Positions 16,891 through 26,700 of a stretch of DNA of 37,838 bases are shown here, in pieces. Below the pieces are notes generated by a model that worked only from the letters and a program-made list of their open reading frames with translations, made no database searches and was not told where the DNA came from. Within the stretch, counting starts at the first letter, position 1, and every line of letters begins with the position of its first letter. This DNA comes from Bacteroidota bacterium. Its GTDB lineage: Bacteria; Bacteroidota; Bacteroidia; Bacteroidales; Paludibacteraceae. The position numbers and the translations under genes are program-made. The stretch lies in contig JAFNAV010000023.1 in NCBI GenBank assembly GCA_017860345.1, positions 1 through 37,838 of the forward strand, given 5' to 3'.

Positions 16891-17832
16891 TTATCCGCTA
16901 AGCTCATTGTTTTTCAATACGAAGTGAATATTTTCTTTCAGTTTGTTGTATCCGGCACGTGTTATGGCCGATTTTTTGAAAGTCCGGTTAAAATCTTCAC
17001 TTGTCAGGTTTCTCCAGTCATCAGCGTTCCATTCCGATATTTCGTTAGTAGGCTTCAGTTCATGCGTGCTATTGGGAATGGCTCTTTTTTTGTTCCATGG
17101 ACATACATCGGCACAAATATCGCATCCGAGCATATATCCGGATAATAACTCACGAAATTCGGGTGCAATGGGGTTTTTGTTTTCAATAGTCTGATACGAA
17201 ATGCAACGTCGGGCGTCGAGGCTTTTTCCGTTCAGCGCTTTGGTAGGGCAAGCATCTATACATCGGGTACAAGTGCCACAGCGGTCGGCTACAGGGGTAT
17301 CATATTCCATTTCGGCATTGAGCATCAGCACACCTATAAAACAATATGACCCGGACTTGTTGCTGATTAATTGCGTGTGTTTACCAATCCATCCCAGACC
17401 GGCTTTTTGCGCCCATCGGCGTTCAAGTACAGGCGCGGAGTCGGTAAAAGAGTGCTGAGCCGAATCATTCACAATGTTTGAGCCGTAAGTATCGGTAATT
17501 TTTTTTTCAAGAAGTTTAAGTTTGGCTTTGATAACCGTGTGGTAATCTGTTGCAGGCCACGCGTACCGGGCTATTTTCGGACTGCCGGCCGGTTGAGCGT
17601 GTGTGTGGTAGTAGTTCAAAATTACCACTACCACAGATTTGCATCCGGGTACAAGTACCCGCGGATCTGTTCTTTTTTCAAAGTTTCGTTCCAGGTAATG
17701 CATCGTGCCATGATTACCCTCCTTGAGCCATAGCTGCATAAATTCAGCATCGACGGCCAGATGTTCAGCCCGGGCAATTCCACAGTCATCAAAACCCAGT
17801 TCTAACGCAGTGTCTTTTATGAATTGATGCAT
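16891..17832 (-). CDS. queG: Epoxyqueuosine reductase
   Basis: Cobalamin- and Fe-S-dependent enzyme for the last step of queuosine synthesis on tRNA (epoxyqueuosine to queuosine). The 313 residues start HQFIKDTALELGFDDCGIA, the family N-terminus. TDSAPVLERRWAQKAGLGWIG (residues 130-150) holds the catalytic Asp131. Two [4Fe-4S] sites are formed by C185-C188-C191-C195 (CGTCTRCIDACP), C210, and C237-C240-C244 (CDICADVCPW). Length is at the short end of the family, lacking the C-terminal HEAT-like extension of some homologues. Encoded between the thioredoxin-like lipoprotein gene and ispG. Confidence 0.95.
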   Translation of the reverse strand: MHQFIKDTALELGFDDCGIARAEHLAVDAEFMQLWLKEGNHGTMHYLERNFEKRTDPRVLVPGCKSVVVVILNYYHTHAQPAGSPKIARYAWPATDYHTVIKAKLKLLEKKITDTYGSNIVNDSAQHSFTDSAPVLERRWAQKAGLGWIGKHTQLISNKSGSYCFIGVLMLNAEMEYDTPVADRCGTCTRCIDACPTKALNGKSLDARRCISYQTIENKNPIAPEFRELLSGYMLGCDICADVCPWNKKRAIPNSTHELKPTNEISEWNADDWRNLTSEDFNRTFKKSAITRAGYNKLKENIHFVLKNNELSG

Positions 17833-17869
17833 GGAATAGATTTTTTAAAGAATAACTGAAGCTCAATCT

Positions 17870-17903
17870 GCGCAAAGCATTTGTAGTTAAAATGCTTTGG
17901 CGC
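17870..17903. other. Intergenic hairpin between the thioredoxin-like gene and queG
   Basis: GCGCAAAGCATTT (17870-17882) pairs with AAATGCTTT-G-GCGC (17890-17903), a 13-bp stem with one bulged base and a 7-base loop. Neither strand has a T-run after it, so a classical intrinsic terminator is doubtful; it may be a processing or attenuation structure in the minus-strand transcript. Confidence 0.4.
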
Positions 17904-17951
17904 GGATGAAACGTCTTTTTCCGGAGTTCGGCGCTGCTGCTTTGTAAGTGT

Positions 17952-19082
17952 TTACAGGTTTTGCGATATCAGCCTTTCAAGTTCTTTATGATCAGGACTT
18001 CGGCTTATAATTTCGCCTTTGCGATTCATCAGAAAAATAGTTGGTACCTGCTGTACATTGTACGACGAGGCGTAAGTTCCGTTTTCATCCCTTACACAAA
18101 TCCATGGAATAGAAGCGGTAGACTCTTCCCACATCAGCTTGCTACGATCCAGCGATATTTGATAAATTTCAAGCCCACGGCTATGGTATTTATTGTAAAG
18201 TTCGCGTAGTGCAAAAGTGTACTGTACGCTGTTTTCCATTTCGTAAGCAGAGAAATCAATAAGGATTAATTTACCTTCAAGCTCCGACAGTTTACGGGTT
18301 TTTCCTGATTTATCGTTCAGAGCAATATCGATATAGCCTACGCCCGATTGTTCGATTATTTTTTTCCATTCCTGATTTGAACGCTCTCTTCTGTTGGTAC
18401 GTATAGCATCCATCACTAAGCTGTATAGGTTTTTTGTGCGGTCATATTCCGGCATAAAAGCATTGTACGCGGTGGCCACAGCAGCACAGTATGGTCTGTC
18501 CTCGTCGCTGTAGGGCGAAAACAAATAAGCATTGTTGAGTTGTTGGTAAATGGCATAATATGCAGCTGCCGAGCGGGGATTTTGCAGAACCAGTGCTCCG
18601 GCCATTTTTTTATGGGCAGCAATATCGGCCTCTATTTCCGATAGGATAGCGCTACGTTCGGCTGTGGTTAGTTCCGGTTTTATCAAATTTACTTTAGCCT
18701 GAATGTCGTTCAGCGATTTACGTAGTTTTTGTATGCTGGCACTTGTGGTAGAACCCTCTACAGAATAGCCCGAAGAAAAGTTTTTAGCATCGGCTTTAAA
18801 GCTTATTTTTTCGCACGAATCTACGGCAAAGTCAATCGTACGATTGTCCAACCGTAGGCGATAGAAGTCCGGATATTCAGGTCGTTTACCTTTAAAGCTG
18901 AATTCGCCATCGCTATTCAGTTTTACCGAATCGATTACTGTGGTTTTCATCAGACCAATATGTTCCAGATACAGTGTTTTATTGTCGGCATTGGCCACAG
19001 TACCCTCAGTTTTAAAACTATCGGTCGAGTTACAAGCATAAAGAACTATTGCTGCAAAAGCAAAATAAATATATTTTTTCAT
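17952..19082 (-). CDS. DUF4369/thioredoxin-fold lipoprotein lacking the CxxC motif
   Basis: A 376-residue predicted lipoprotein: MKKYIYFAFAAIVLYAC has a lipobox ending at C17. Residues about 22-115 resemble the DUF4369 beta domain (FKTEGTVANADNKTLYLEHI...DSVKLNSDGEFSFKG), a helical linker follows, and residues about 250-376 have the TlpA/AhpC-type thioredoxin fold with GKLILIDFSAYEMENSVQY and the cis-proline block VQQVPTIFLMNRKGEI. Where TlpA-like proteins have W-C-x-x-C, this one reads E-M-E-N-S (281-285), so both active cysteines are replaced. A dithiol oxidoreductase role is therefore unlikely; a binding or structural role in the envelope is an inference. It has its own promoter and diverges from mdh. 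Confidence 0.85.
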   Translation of the reverse strand: MKKYIYFAFAAIVLYACNSTDSFKTEGTVANADNKTLYLEHIGLMKTTVIDSVKLNSDGEFSFKGKRPEYPDFYRLRLDNRTIDFAVDSCEKISFKADAKNFSSGYSVEGSTTSASIQKLRKSLNDIQAKVNLIKPELTTAERSAILSEIEADIAAHKKMAGALVLQNPRSAAAYYAIYQQLNNAYLFSPYSDEDRPYCAAVATAYNAFMPEYDRTKNLYSLVMDAIRTNRRERSNQEWKKIIEQSGVGYIDIALNDKSGKTRKLSELEGKLILIDFSAYEMENSVQYTFALRELYNKYHSRGLEIYQISLDRSKLMWEESTASIPWICVRDENGTYASSYNVQQVPTIFLMNRKGEIISRSPDHKELERLISQNL

Positions 19083-19116
19083 GGAGAATAAAGAGTTAAT
19101 TTTCGGTAATAGCTTG

Positions 19117-19147
19117 CAAATGTAAGTTATTTTCCCGATTTTTACAA
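19117..19147 (-). promoter_or_regulatory. Bacteroides-type promoter for the thioredoxin-like lipoprotein gene
   Basis: On the minus strand TTG (19147-19145), 20 bp, then TACATTTG (19124-19117), a full match to the Bacteroidota consensus, 34 bp before the start codon. Confidence 0.65.
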
Positions 19148-19294
19148 TAGATTCAATTGTCGGATTATAATAAAACCTATAGGTGAGTTGGTTTAATCAT
19201 ATGGATGAGTGGTTGATAATAAATTTTAGCGTAAAAATATTGAAAAAACACTCAAATAAATTACGGAAATTTTTCTTTAATCAGGGATTATTTA

Positions 19295-19302
19295 TATCTT
19301 TG
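19295..19302 (+). promoter_or_regulatory. -7 element for mdh
   Basis: TATCTTTG fits TAnnTTTG and lies 51 bp before the mdh ATG. Upstream, TTTTTC stands at the -33 position. Confidence 0.5.
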
Positions 19303-19353
19303 TGTCACTAAAATATGTCTCAGTAACTGATAAACTAAAAATAATAAATTAAT

Positions 19354-20295
19354 ATGTCAAAAGTAACCGTCGTAGGTGCCGGAAATGTAGGCGCTACATG
19401 TGCAAATGTACTTGCATTCAACGAAGTAGCAGACGAAGTTGTAATGCTGGATGTTAAAGAAGGTATTTCAGAAGGAAAAGCATTAGATATGCTTCAAACG
19501 GCTTCATTATTGGGCTTCGATACTAAAGTAGTAGGATGTACAAATGACTATGCTCAGACAGCCGGTTCTGATGTAGTGGTTATTACTTCGGGAATTCCAC
19601 GTAAGCCAGGTATGACCCGCGAAGAACTTATCGGAGTAAATGCCGGTATTGTAAAAACTGTAGCTGAAAATATCCTTAAATATTCGCCCGAAGCTATAAT
19701 TGTTGTGGTAAGTAATCCTATGGACACCATGACTTATTTGGCGCTGAAAGCAACAGGACTTCCTAAAAACAAATTAATCGGTATGGGTGGAGCGCTCGAT
19801 AGCTCACGCTTTAAATGCTATTTAAGCAAAGCGCTTAACGCTAATCCTAACGAAGTAGAAGGTCTCGTAATTGGCGGTCATGGCGACACTACAATGATTC
19901 CTCTTACCCGTTTTGCAACCTACAAAGGTCGTCCGGTAGCCGATTTGCTTGACAAAGAAACTTTGGCAAAAGTAGTGGCCGATACTATGGTAGGTGGTGC
20001 TACACTTACCGGTTTGCTTGGAACTTCGGCCTGGTATGCTCCGGGAGCAGCAGCAGCCTATTTGGTAGAGTCTATTATTCATGATCAGAAAAAAATTATA
20101 CCTTGCTGTGTTTCGCTCGAAGGTGAATATGGTCAGAACGACATTTGTATAGGTGTACCTTGTGTAATAGGTAAAAACGGTTTGGAAGAAATTCTGGACT
20201 ACAAACTGAATGACGAAGAAAAAGCATTGTTCGAGAAGAGTGCTGCGGCAGTTCGCGGAACTAACAATGTGTTGAAAGAAATCAATGCTCTATAA
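19354..20295 (+). CDS. mdh: Malate dehydrogenase (LDH-like type)
   Basis: NAD-dependent interconversion of malate and oxaloacetate. The 313 residues show the Rossmann start VTVVGAGNVGATCA (residues 4-17), D33 for the NAD ribose, and the malate-type substrate loop GIPRKPGMTREEL with R83 and R89. R152 (in GALDSSRF) and the catalytic H176 in IGGHGDTT complete the active site. This is the 310-residue, LDH-like MDH class usual in Bacteroidota and Chlorobi, where it often runs toward fumarate and succinate. It is a single-gene unit: own -7 box and a strong terminator. Confidence 0.96.
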   Translation: MSKVTVVGAGNVGATCANVLAFNEVADEVVMLDVKEGISEGKALDMLQTASLLGFDTKVVGCTNDYAQTAGSDVVVITSGIPRKPGMTREELIGVNAGIVKTVAENILKYSPEAIIVVVSNPMDTMTYLALKATGLPKNKLIGMGGALDSSRFKCYLSKALNANPNEVEGLVIGGHGDTTMIPLTRFATYKGRPVADLLDKETLAKVVADTMVGGATLTGLLGTSAWYAPGAAAAYLVESIIHDQKKIIPCCVSLEGEYGQNDICIGVPCVIGKNGLEEILDYKLNDEEKALFEKSAAAVRGTNNVLKEINAL

Positions 20296-20331
20296 AAAGA
20301 ATACTTTCTGAAATCAGAAAATAGGTAACTT

Positions 20332-20369
20332 AAAAGTCGCTGCGTTTCTTATACGCAGCGACTTTTTTT
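20332..20369 (+). terminator. Strong intrinsic terminator of mdh
   Basis: A 14-bp perfect stem, AAAAGTCGCTGCGT (20332-20345) and its complement (20353-20366), a 7-base loop, and seven Ts at the 3' side, starting 37 bp after the stop codon. Confidence 0.9.
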
Positions 20370-20475
20370 AAGCTGCTATATGTCTTTTCATCTATAGATT
20401 TTCAAATTGTTCGATTTTAAATGCTAAAAAACATTAAAATCATTTTTTTTAGATGTAAGACAGTCATTTTCTTTT

Positions 20476-20497
20476 ATTTAAACCTGTGTGTTTAAAT
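20476..20497. promoter_or_regulatory. Palindromic operator candidate over the fur-family gene promoter
   Basis: ATTTAAAC-N6-GTTTAAAT is a perfect 8-bp dyad ending 10 bp upstream of the -7 box, so it covers roughly -46 to -25. Its size and position suit a dimeric repressor such as the Fur-family protein encoded immediately downstream; autoregulation is inferred. Confidence 0.5.
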
Positions 20498-20507
20498 GTT
20501 ATTGTTG

Positions 20508-20515
20508 TATCTTTG
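20508..20515 (+). promoter_or_regulatory. -7 element for the fur-family gene
   Basis: TATCTTTG fits TAnnTTTG and lies 37 bp before the ATG at 20552. The -33 region falls inside the palindrome at 20476-20497. Confidence 0.5.
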
Positions 20516-20551
20516 TATTCAGTTTAAAATAATTTTTTTTACAAAAAAAAG

Positions 20552-20968
20552 ATGAATACCAGTCTTCAAACTCACCGATATCTGTTGCAATTTTCTATTA
20601 AACCATCGGTTCAGCGTACAGCTGTTATGGATTATTTGCTTAAGCACAGAACTCATCCGACGATAGATGAGATTTACTCGGCATTGAGTCCAACAATGCC
20701 AACATTGTCAAAAACTACAGTTTATAACACCTTGAACCTGTTTATGGAACGGGGTGCAGTGCAAGCTTTGGTGATTGATGAAAAAAATGCGCGCTACGAT
20801 GTAGATACATCTGCTCACGGCCATTTTATTTGCAAGCAATGTGGCAAGGTGCACGATATTTTCAATATGAAGCCTGAGATGTTTGAAATACCACAGCATC
20901 CTGATTTTGTGATTCAGTCGGTAGAAATATCCTACACCGGTATTTGCAACGCTTGCAGAGAAAGCTGA
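20552..20968 (+). CDS. Fur-family regulator, PerR-like
   Basis: A 138-residue winged-helix repressor. The DNA-binding half contains KPSVQRTAVMDYLLKHRTHPT and the recognition segment LSKTTVYNTLNLF. The structural zinc site is C94, C97 (CKQC) and C132, C135 (CNAC). The regulatory-metal ligands line up with B. subtilis PerR with a constant shift of two: H35, D83, H89, H91 and D102 for H37, D85, H91, H93 and D104. An Asp at the last position, where Fur has Glu, favours a peroxide sensor that loses activity by metal-catalysed His oxidation. This is an assignment by residues, not proof. Likely autoregulated through the palindrome upstream. Confidence 0.92.
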   Translation: MNTSLQTHRYLLQFSIKPSVQRTAVMDYLLKHRTHPTIDEIYSALSPTMPTLSKTTVYNTLNLFMERGAVQALVIDEKNARYDVDTSAHGHFICKQCGKVHDIFNMKPEMFEIPQHPDFVIQSVEISYTGICNACRES

Positions 20969-20992
20969 TATAGCACAGCCACTTAATATTAT

Positions 20993-21022
20993 AAAGCATG
21001 CCTTTAATGGTATGCTTTTTTT
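20993..21022 (+). terminator. Terminator of the fur-family gene
   Basis: AAAGCATGCC (20993-21002) pairs with GGTATGCTTT (one G-T pair), with a 6-base loop and seven Ts, 25 bp after the stop codon. Confidence 0.8.
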
Positions 21023-21037
21023 GTAAACAAATTTTTA

Positions 21038-21045
21038 TATCTTTG
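21038..21045 (+). promoter_or_regulatory. Candidate -7 element upstream of the Omp85-like gene
   Basis: TATCTTTG fits TAnnTTTG. The nearest TTTG upstream is in the T-run of the preceding terminator, only 14 bp away, so the promoter is imperfect; it would give a leader of about 165 bases. Confidence 0.3.
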
Positions 21046-21216
21046 AACGGTTTTATACTTCAATAGTTCGTTATTAAATATGTATGTGGCTGATTAATAA
21101 TTATTTAGATGATTGATATAGATTTTTGATATTTTTTGCTTGAAATATGTATATTTTATCCGAGCCGTTAATACATACAGCTTTGTAAATAATTTAATAT
21201 AATATCTATGCTTATT

Positions 21217-22494
21217 ATGAAAAAAGCAACACTTGTAATCGGCCTTTTTCTGCTTTCCGCATCACTCATGTATGCGCAGCAGAAAGCCAAAAAAGGCTTT
21301 GCTTTCGGAGCGCTACCTGCTATTTCGTTCGATTCTGATCTTGGGTTTCAGTACGGTGCACTGGTTAATCTTTACCATTATGGCGATGGCTCCCGTTTTC
21401 CAAAGTACGACCACTCCTTGTATATGGAGTATTCGCGATTTACTAAGGGTACGGGCATCAACCGCTTGATGTACGATACTGAAAAGCTGATACCGGGGGT
21501 GAGATCTACCGTAGATATTACCTACCTTACCGATCAAATGATGGATTTTTATGGATTCAACGGTTACCAGACTTACTACGATGCTGACTTGAGTGAAACT
21601 ACTCGCCATTTTTATAAAAACGAGCGCAATATGTTTCGCATAAAGGCCGATTTTCAGGGAAGTTTCAATGGTTCCAAATTTGGATGGGTGGCCGGATATT
21701 CATTTTATAATTTTGATATTGATACGGTTGATATTAAAAAACTGGAGCTTAATGCCGTACCCGGTGGTACCCTGTATCAGCGGTATGTAAAAAACGGATT
21801 AATCAGTGCTGAGGAGGCTAACGGTGGAAGTATCAACTACTTTAAGATAGGACTGAAGTATGATACACGAGACCAGTTGGCTTGCCCGATGAAGGGTTTG
21901 TGGACTGAGGCCGTATTGCAAACTGCCCCGGGTTTTATCAACAAAACACCGCATACCAAGTTTGCGCTTATTCATCGTCAGTATTTTACTTTGAATAAAG
22001 ATATTTCGTTGGCTTACCGGGTTGATTATCAGGCTACCATTGGTAAAAACAAAGTGCCTTATTACGCTCAGCCATTGTTGATCACAAGTTTTCTTACCGG
22101 AGCATCCAATCAGGGACTTGGTGGTAACCGTACACTGCGCGGTGTACTTCGCAACCGTGTGGTAGGCGATGCGGTGGCATTCGGTAACTTCGAGCTTCGA
22201 TATAAATTTGTCCGGTTCGAACTATTGAACCAGAATTTTTACTTAGGTACTAATATATTTTTCGATTCGGGCATCATCCTCAACCCTATTGATATAAACG
22301 TGCCGCTTACCGACGCTCAAAAGATTGAGTTGAAATTAACCGGTACCGATCAGGGCAAGCTCCATGCTTCGGCAGGTGCAGGGCTTAAAATTGGCTGGAA
22401 TGAGAATTTTATTATTTCGGCCGATTTTGGTAAAGCATTTAATAAACAGGATGGTAATACAGGGTTTTATATTGGTCTGAATTATCTTTTCTGA
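21217..22494 (+). CDS. BamA/TamA-like outer-membrane barrel protein
   Basis: Predicted outer-membrane beta-barrel of the Omp85 superfamily (surface-antigen D15 type). I start it at the second Met (21217), giving 425 residues and a clean signal peptide (MKKATLVIGLFLLSASLMYA-QQ). There are no POTRA repeats: the barrel starts right after the signal with GFAFGALPAISFDSDLG. The Omp85 lid motif is recognisable as GGNRTLRGVLRNRVVGD, followed by the strand FGNFELRYKF, and the protein ends with an aromatic strand GFYIGLNYLF. POTRA-less relatives may be exporters or porins rather than assembly factors. The GT2 gene begins 17 bp after its stop, so the two are likely one operon. Confidence 0.83.
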   Translation: MKKATLVIGLFLLSASLMYAQQKAKKGFAFGALPAISFDSDLGFQYGALVNLYHYGDGSRFPKYDHSLYMEYSRFTKGTGINRLMYDTEKLIPGVRSTVDITYLTDQMMDFYGFNGYQTYYDADLSETTRHFYKNERNMFRIKADFQGSFNGSKFGWVAGYSFYNFDIDTVDIKKLELNAVPGGTLYQRYVKNGLISAEEANGGSINYFKIGLKYDTRDQLACPMKGLWTEAVLQTAPGFINKTPHTKFALIHRQYFTLNKDISLAYRVDYQATIGKNKVPYYAQPLLITSFLTGASNQGLGGNRTLRGVLRNRVVGDAVAFGNFELRYKFVRFELLNQNFYLGTNIFFDSGIILNPIDINVPLTDAQKIELKLTGTDQGKLHASAGAGLKIGWNENFIISADFGKAFNKQDGNTGFYIGLNYLF

Positions 22495-22511
22495 TTTACT
22501 TTGCCAAAAGT

Positions 22512-23609
22512 ATGCTCATTTATCTTTTCGTTATACCCATAGCTGTATTGTATGTTGCGCTTATCGTTATTTTTACGGTGGGGTGGAGGCGTATGCCTGA
22601 ATATAAAGCCGCTGACTGTATGCAGCCCGGGCTGCATAAAATAGCGGTGGTTGTTCCATTTCATAACGAAGCAGAGCATATTGATGGCCTGCTCCGGTCT
22701 TTATCTCGTCAGTCCTACCCGGCTTTTGAGCTCATCTTTGTCGACGACCATTCTACCGATAGTACCTGTCAGCTTATTAATACGTATATCTCTGTTTTTG
22801 ATAATTGCAAACTGATATCGGCCACCCGCAGAGGAAAAAAAGCTGCATTGAAGGAAGGAATACAATCGGCTGACGCAGAGCTAATTATAACTACCGATGC
22901 CGACTGCGAAGTACATCCTGACTGGGTGAAAACCATCGCGAGTTTTTATGCTACGCATGAAACGGATTTAATCATATGTCCTGTCAGGTACAAAACAGAG
23001 AAAGATACCAATTTTCAGCGCATGCAACAGATAGAGTTTGCCACACTTGTAGGGTCGGGCGGGGGAGCTGCCGGTGCAGGTATGCCGGTTATGTGTAATG
23101 GCGCCAATCTGGCATTTAAAAAAAATAGCTGGATGCATTGTATGAACGATTTGAAGCCCGGGTTGGTTTCGGGCGATGATATGTTTTTGCTACAGGCTAT
23201 GAAAAAACGCGGCTATACAATACGTTTTCTGAAATCGGCTCAGGCATTTGTTATCACCTGCCCTTCGGATAGCTTGAAAAGCTTCCTCAAGCAACGCACC
23301 CGTTGGTCGGCTAAGTCGCCCGCCTACACCGACGGCCAAATAATTATTACCGCTCTGGCCGTGGCCGGAGTCAGTTTTGCTCAGCTGTTTTCTCTTGCAA
23401 TACTGCTTTTTGATTTTTCGTACTGGCCTTTAACTCTTGCGGTTTTTACTGTTAAATTTCTCCCTGATTTGTGCTTTTTTAAAACCATTCACCGTTTTTT
23501 TTTACTTCCGTTTACAATTCTTCGCTTTTTTTTATTGGCTGTTTTTTATCCATTTTATGTGTCAGTAGTTATTTTGTTGTCGTTGATAAGGTCTGTGATT
23601 GAGTGGTAA
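22512..23609 (+). CDS. Membrane glycosyltransferase family 2
   Basis: A 365-residue enzyme with one N-terminal membrane helix (IYLFVIPIAVLYVALIVIF), a cytoplasmic GT-A domain and two or three C-terminal helices (about 275-360). The catalytic series is complete: KIAVVVPFHNEAEHIDGL, VDDHSTD, TTDADCEV (DxD), VSGDDMFL and KQRTRWSAK, the D,D,D,QxxRW pattern shared with polymerising and single-addition membrane GT2s. Activated sugar and acceptor are unknown; an envelope lipid or capsule glycan is the natural guess. The tight spacing to the Omp85-like gene suggests a joint role at the cell surface. Confidence 0.9.
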   Translation: MLIYLFVIPIAVLYVALIVIFTVGWRRMPEYKAADCMQPGLHKIAVVVPFHNEAEHIDGLLRSLSRQSYPAFELIFVDDHSTDSTCQLINTYISVFDNCKLISATRRGKKAALKEGIQSADAELIITTDADCEVHPDWVKTIASFYATHETDLIICPVRYKTEKDTNFQRMQQIEFATLVGSGGGAAGAGMPVMCNGANLAFKKNSWMHCMNDLKPGLVSGDDMFLLQAMKKRGYTIRFLKSAQAFVITCPSDSLKSFLKQRTRWSAKSPAYTDGQIIITALAVAGVSFAQLFSLAILLFDFSYWPLTLAVFTVKFLPDLCFFKTIHRFFLLPFTILRFFLLAVFYPFYVSVVILLSLIRSVIEW

Positions 23610-23723
23610 TTTATTTATATTCAACACTTTGTGTGTTTTGTGTTTTATGTTTTTATATTATTTAAATAACAAAAAAAACACATTTTATGATAATTAATAC
23701 ACATAAAGGATGAGTAAATCATT

Positions 23724-23731
23724 TACTTTTG
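23724..23731 (+). promoter_or_regulatory. Candidate -7 element for susC/susD
   Basis: TACTTTTG fits TAnnTTTG, 68 bp before the susC ATG. No TTG at -33. The identical octamer precedes the GH28 gene. Confidence 0.35.
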
Positions 23732-23798
23732 TTGAGTTAATTTGCATAAGAGATTTTAGCGAAAAAACAATAATTCCTTAAATTTAATAGTATTGAAT

Positions 23799-26700
23799 AT
23801 GAACAGAAACAGTTTCAGTTTTAAACCTGTTTTGTTTATTGTATTAGCTTTGCTCACTTTCTCGGGTTCGTGGGCGCAAACGAAAACAATAACAGGAGTA
23901 GTAAAAGATGCAACCGGCGAGCCTATCATTGGTGCATCAGTAGTAGTAAAAGGAACAGCTATAGGTACAGTAACCAACCTTGATGGCGTATACTCGCTCT
24001 CGGTACCTGCTCAAGCCAAAAGCCTCGAATTTTCTTTCGTAGGCATGGAGAAAAAAGAACTCCCCATTTCCGGTTTAGTAATCAATGTTACACTTAATGA
24101 TGAATCCAAAGCTCTCGAAGAACTCGTAGTGGTGGGTTATGGCGTGGTAAAGAAAAGGGATCTTACAGGTTCTGTTGCTTCAGTGAAGTCATCAGACATT
24201 ATGAAGACTTCGTCGAGCAATGCCATGCAGGCCATGCAGGCACGCGTGCCGGGACTCGATATTACTCAGTCGAGCGGATCGGCTGGCGCTGGCGTGAACA
24301 TTACCCTGCGTGGAAATCGTTCTATATCGGCCGAAAACTCTCCTTTAATATTAGTAGATGGAGTTGAATACGGCTCCACGCTGGATTTGAATGCTTCTGA
24401 TATAGAATCGATGGAAGTGCTTAAAGATGCTTCGTCCACAGCCATTTATGGTACCCGTGGTGCCAATGGCGTAATAATCATTACCACCAAGCGCGGTTCA
24501 AAGGGTTCAACACCTCACACACGTATAACTTACAACGGATATGTGTCGGCCAATTCGCCCACCAACATTCCCAAGGTAATGACCGCCGATCAGGATGTTC
24601 GTTTTCTTATCGAAAAACAGCGTTATACAGCTGAGAAAGCTTCCGGAAACTGGGGAAGTACAAATTTGTCGGACTATACGCCAGCCAGTGTTATCTCCGG
24701 GTCGGTGCTCGATTTGTACAATGCAGGTGTAAGCGTAGATTGGTTCGACCTGATTCTTCAAAACTCAACTTCGCACAACCATGAATTAAGTGTTCTGGGT
24801 GGAAACGAGAAAACATCATTCAATCTTTCGTTGGGTTATCTCGATGAAAACGGATTGATGAAAAATGATATGCTCAAACGTTTTAATGTAAAATTAAATA
24901 TCGATCACAATATCGCAAAAAATTTAAGCGTAGGAGCCAATATACTTTTTACAAGACGTAACTGGGACAAACGCGAAGACGGAGTGTATTCTCAGCTTCT
25001 TAAAATGCATGCTATAGCTGATATAACACTGGATCAGCCTTCGCAGCTGGCACCAGCCCATACCAACCCGTTGTTGAACGAAAAGGAAGGCTATTATCAG
25101 AATGTTACACAGGCTAACCGTTTTTTCGGTAGTGCGTACATCAATTGGGAAATAATAAAAGGACTTACTTTTAAGACCATGTTGGCAGCCGATGTTCAGA
25201 ACAGCTTCCAGGGTATCTACGAAGATTATATGTGTACCGGCAGATATCAGTCGAATAAGGGAACCGGTATTTCTCAGTCCAATACCAGCGGTGTTGGCAT
25301 TACCTGGGACAATACTTTAACTTATAATAAACAATTCACTGAGTTGCACGACGTGCAGGTTTTATTGGGTCAAAGCTTAAATACATGGGAGTCGTTGTAC
25401 GGTAATTTCTCCGGAACCTCGGGTAACGTACATTTCCTGCAATCGGGATATAACGACCTTGCCAAACTTACAACAATATTTACTCCTGTAAACGAGTATG
25501 TTGAGAAGAAAATGTTGTCGTACTTTGCTCGTGTGAATTATAAGTTTAATGATAAATATCTTCTCACGGCGTCGGTACGTGCCGATGGTTCGTCGGTACT
25601 GGCAAGTGGTCACCGCTGGGGTTACTTCCCGTCAGTGGCTATGGCGTGGCGCATCAACGAAGAAAGTTTCCTCGAAAACGCAACGGAAATAGACAACCTG
25701 AAGCTCAGAGCCAGTTGGGGTAAAGCCGGAAATGCCGCCGTAAACCCATATGGCACACTTACAACGCTCAACGATAACTACAACTACTATTCGTTCGGAA
25801 GCAGTTTCTACAAAGGCCTTACGCCCGGAAATCTCGGAAACAAAGCCCTGACATGGGAAACCACTTCGACTTACGATATTGGTATCGATTTTGGCTTGTT
25901 TAGTCGTATTAGCGGTTCTATCGATGTTTATTACTCTAAAACTTCCGATTTGCTCTTCCAGAAAACCCTACCTCCAACATCGGTTTACATCACCACCTGG
26001 GACAATGTAGGCTCTACCGAAAACAAAGGTATTGAAGTGTCGTTGAATACCACGAATATTAAATCGAAAGACTTTCAGTGGACTTCTGACTGGTCGTTCT
26101 CATTGAATCGCGACAAAATCTTGTCGCTGGTTGGTGATTTAACTCAGGATATTTCAAATCCGGAAACCGCCCTGATGGTTGGAAAACCGGTACGTGCTTT
26201 CTACGATTACGAAACACTTGGCGCCTGGGGTACCGACGAGGCTGATCAGGCTGCTGTTTACGGTAAAGTACCGGGCGACCTTAAGGTAAAAGATCAGCAG
26301 AAAGAGGGTGAAGATGGTTACGGGGTTATCGATGGTAACGACCGCGTATTGTTCAACAAGAGTCCGGATTTTATCTTTGGATGGAACAATCATTTTACCT
26401 ATAAAAACTTTGCACTCTCAGTGCTTACTTATGCCCGTGTAGGTCAGTGGATTAATTACGATTACTATTCCTCGTTCAACCCTACTGTGGCCGATGGTAC
26501 ACCCGATCTCGATTATTGGACTCCTGAAAATCAGGGAGCTCACTTCCCACGTCCGGGGATAGCTAATACAGCAGAATATTCAGGCTTGAATAATGTAAAA
26601 GCTTCGTATTGGAAAATCAAAGACATCATGCTTTCTTACAACTTACCTAAAAGTTTGATAACTAAAGCGAAACTGTCTAATGTGAAAGTCTACGGTTCGA

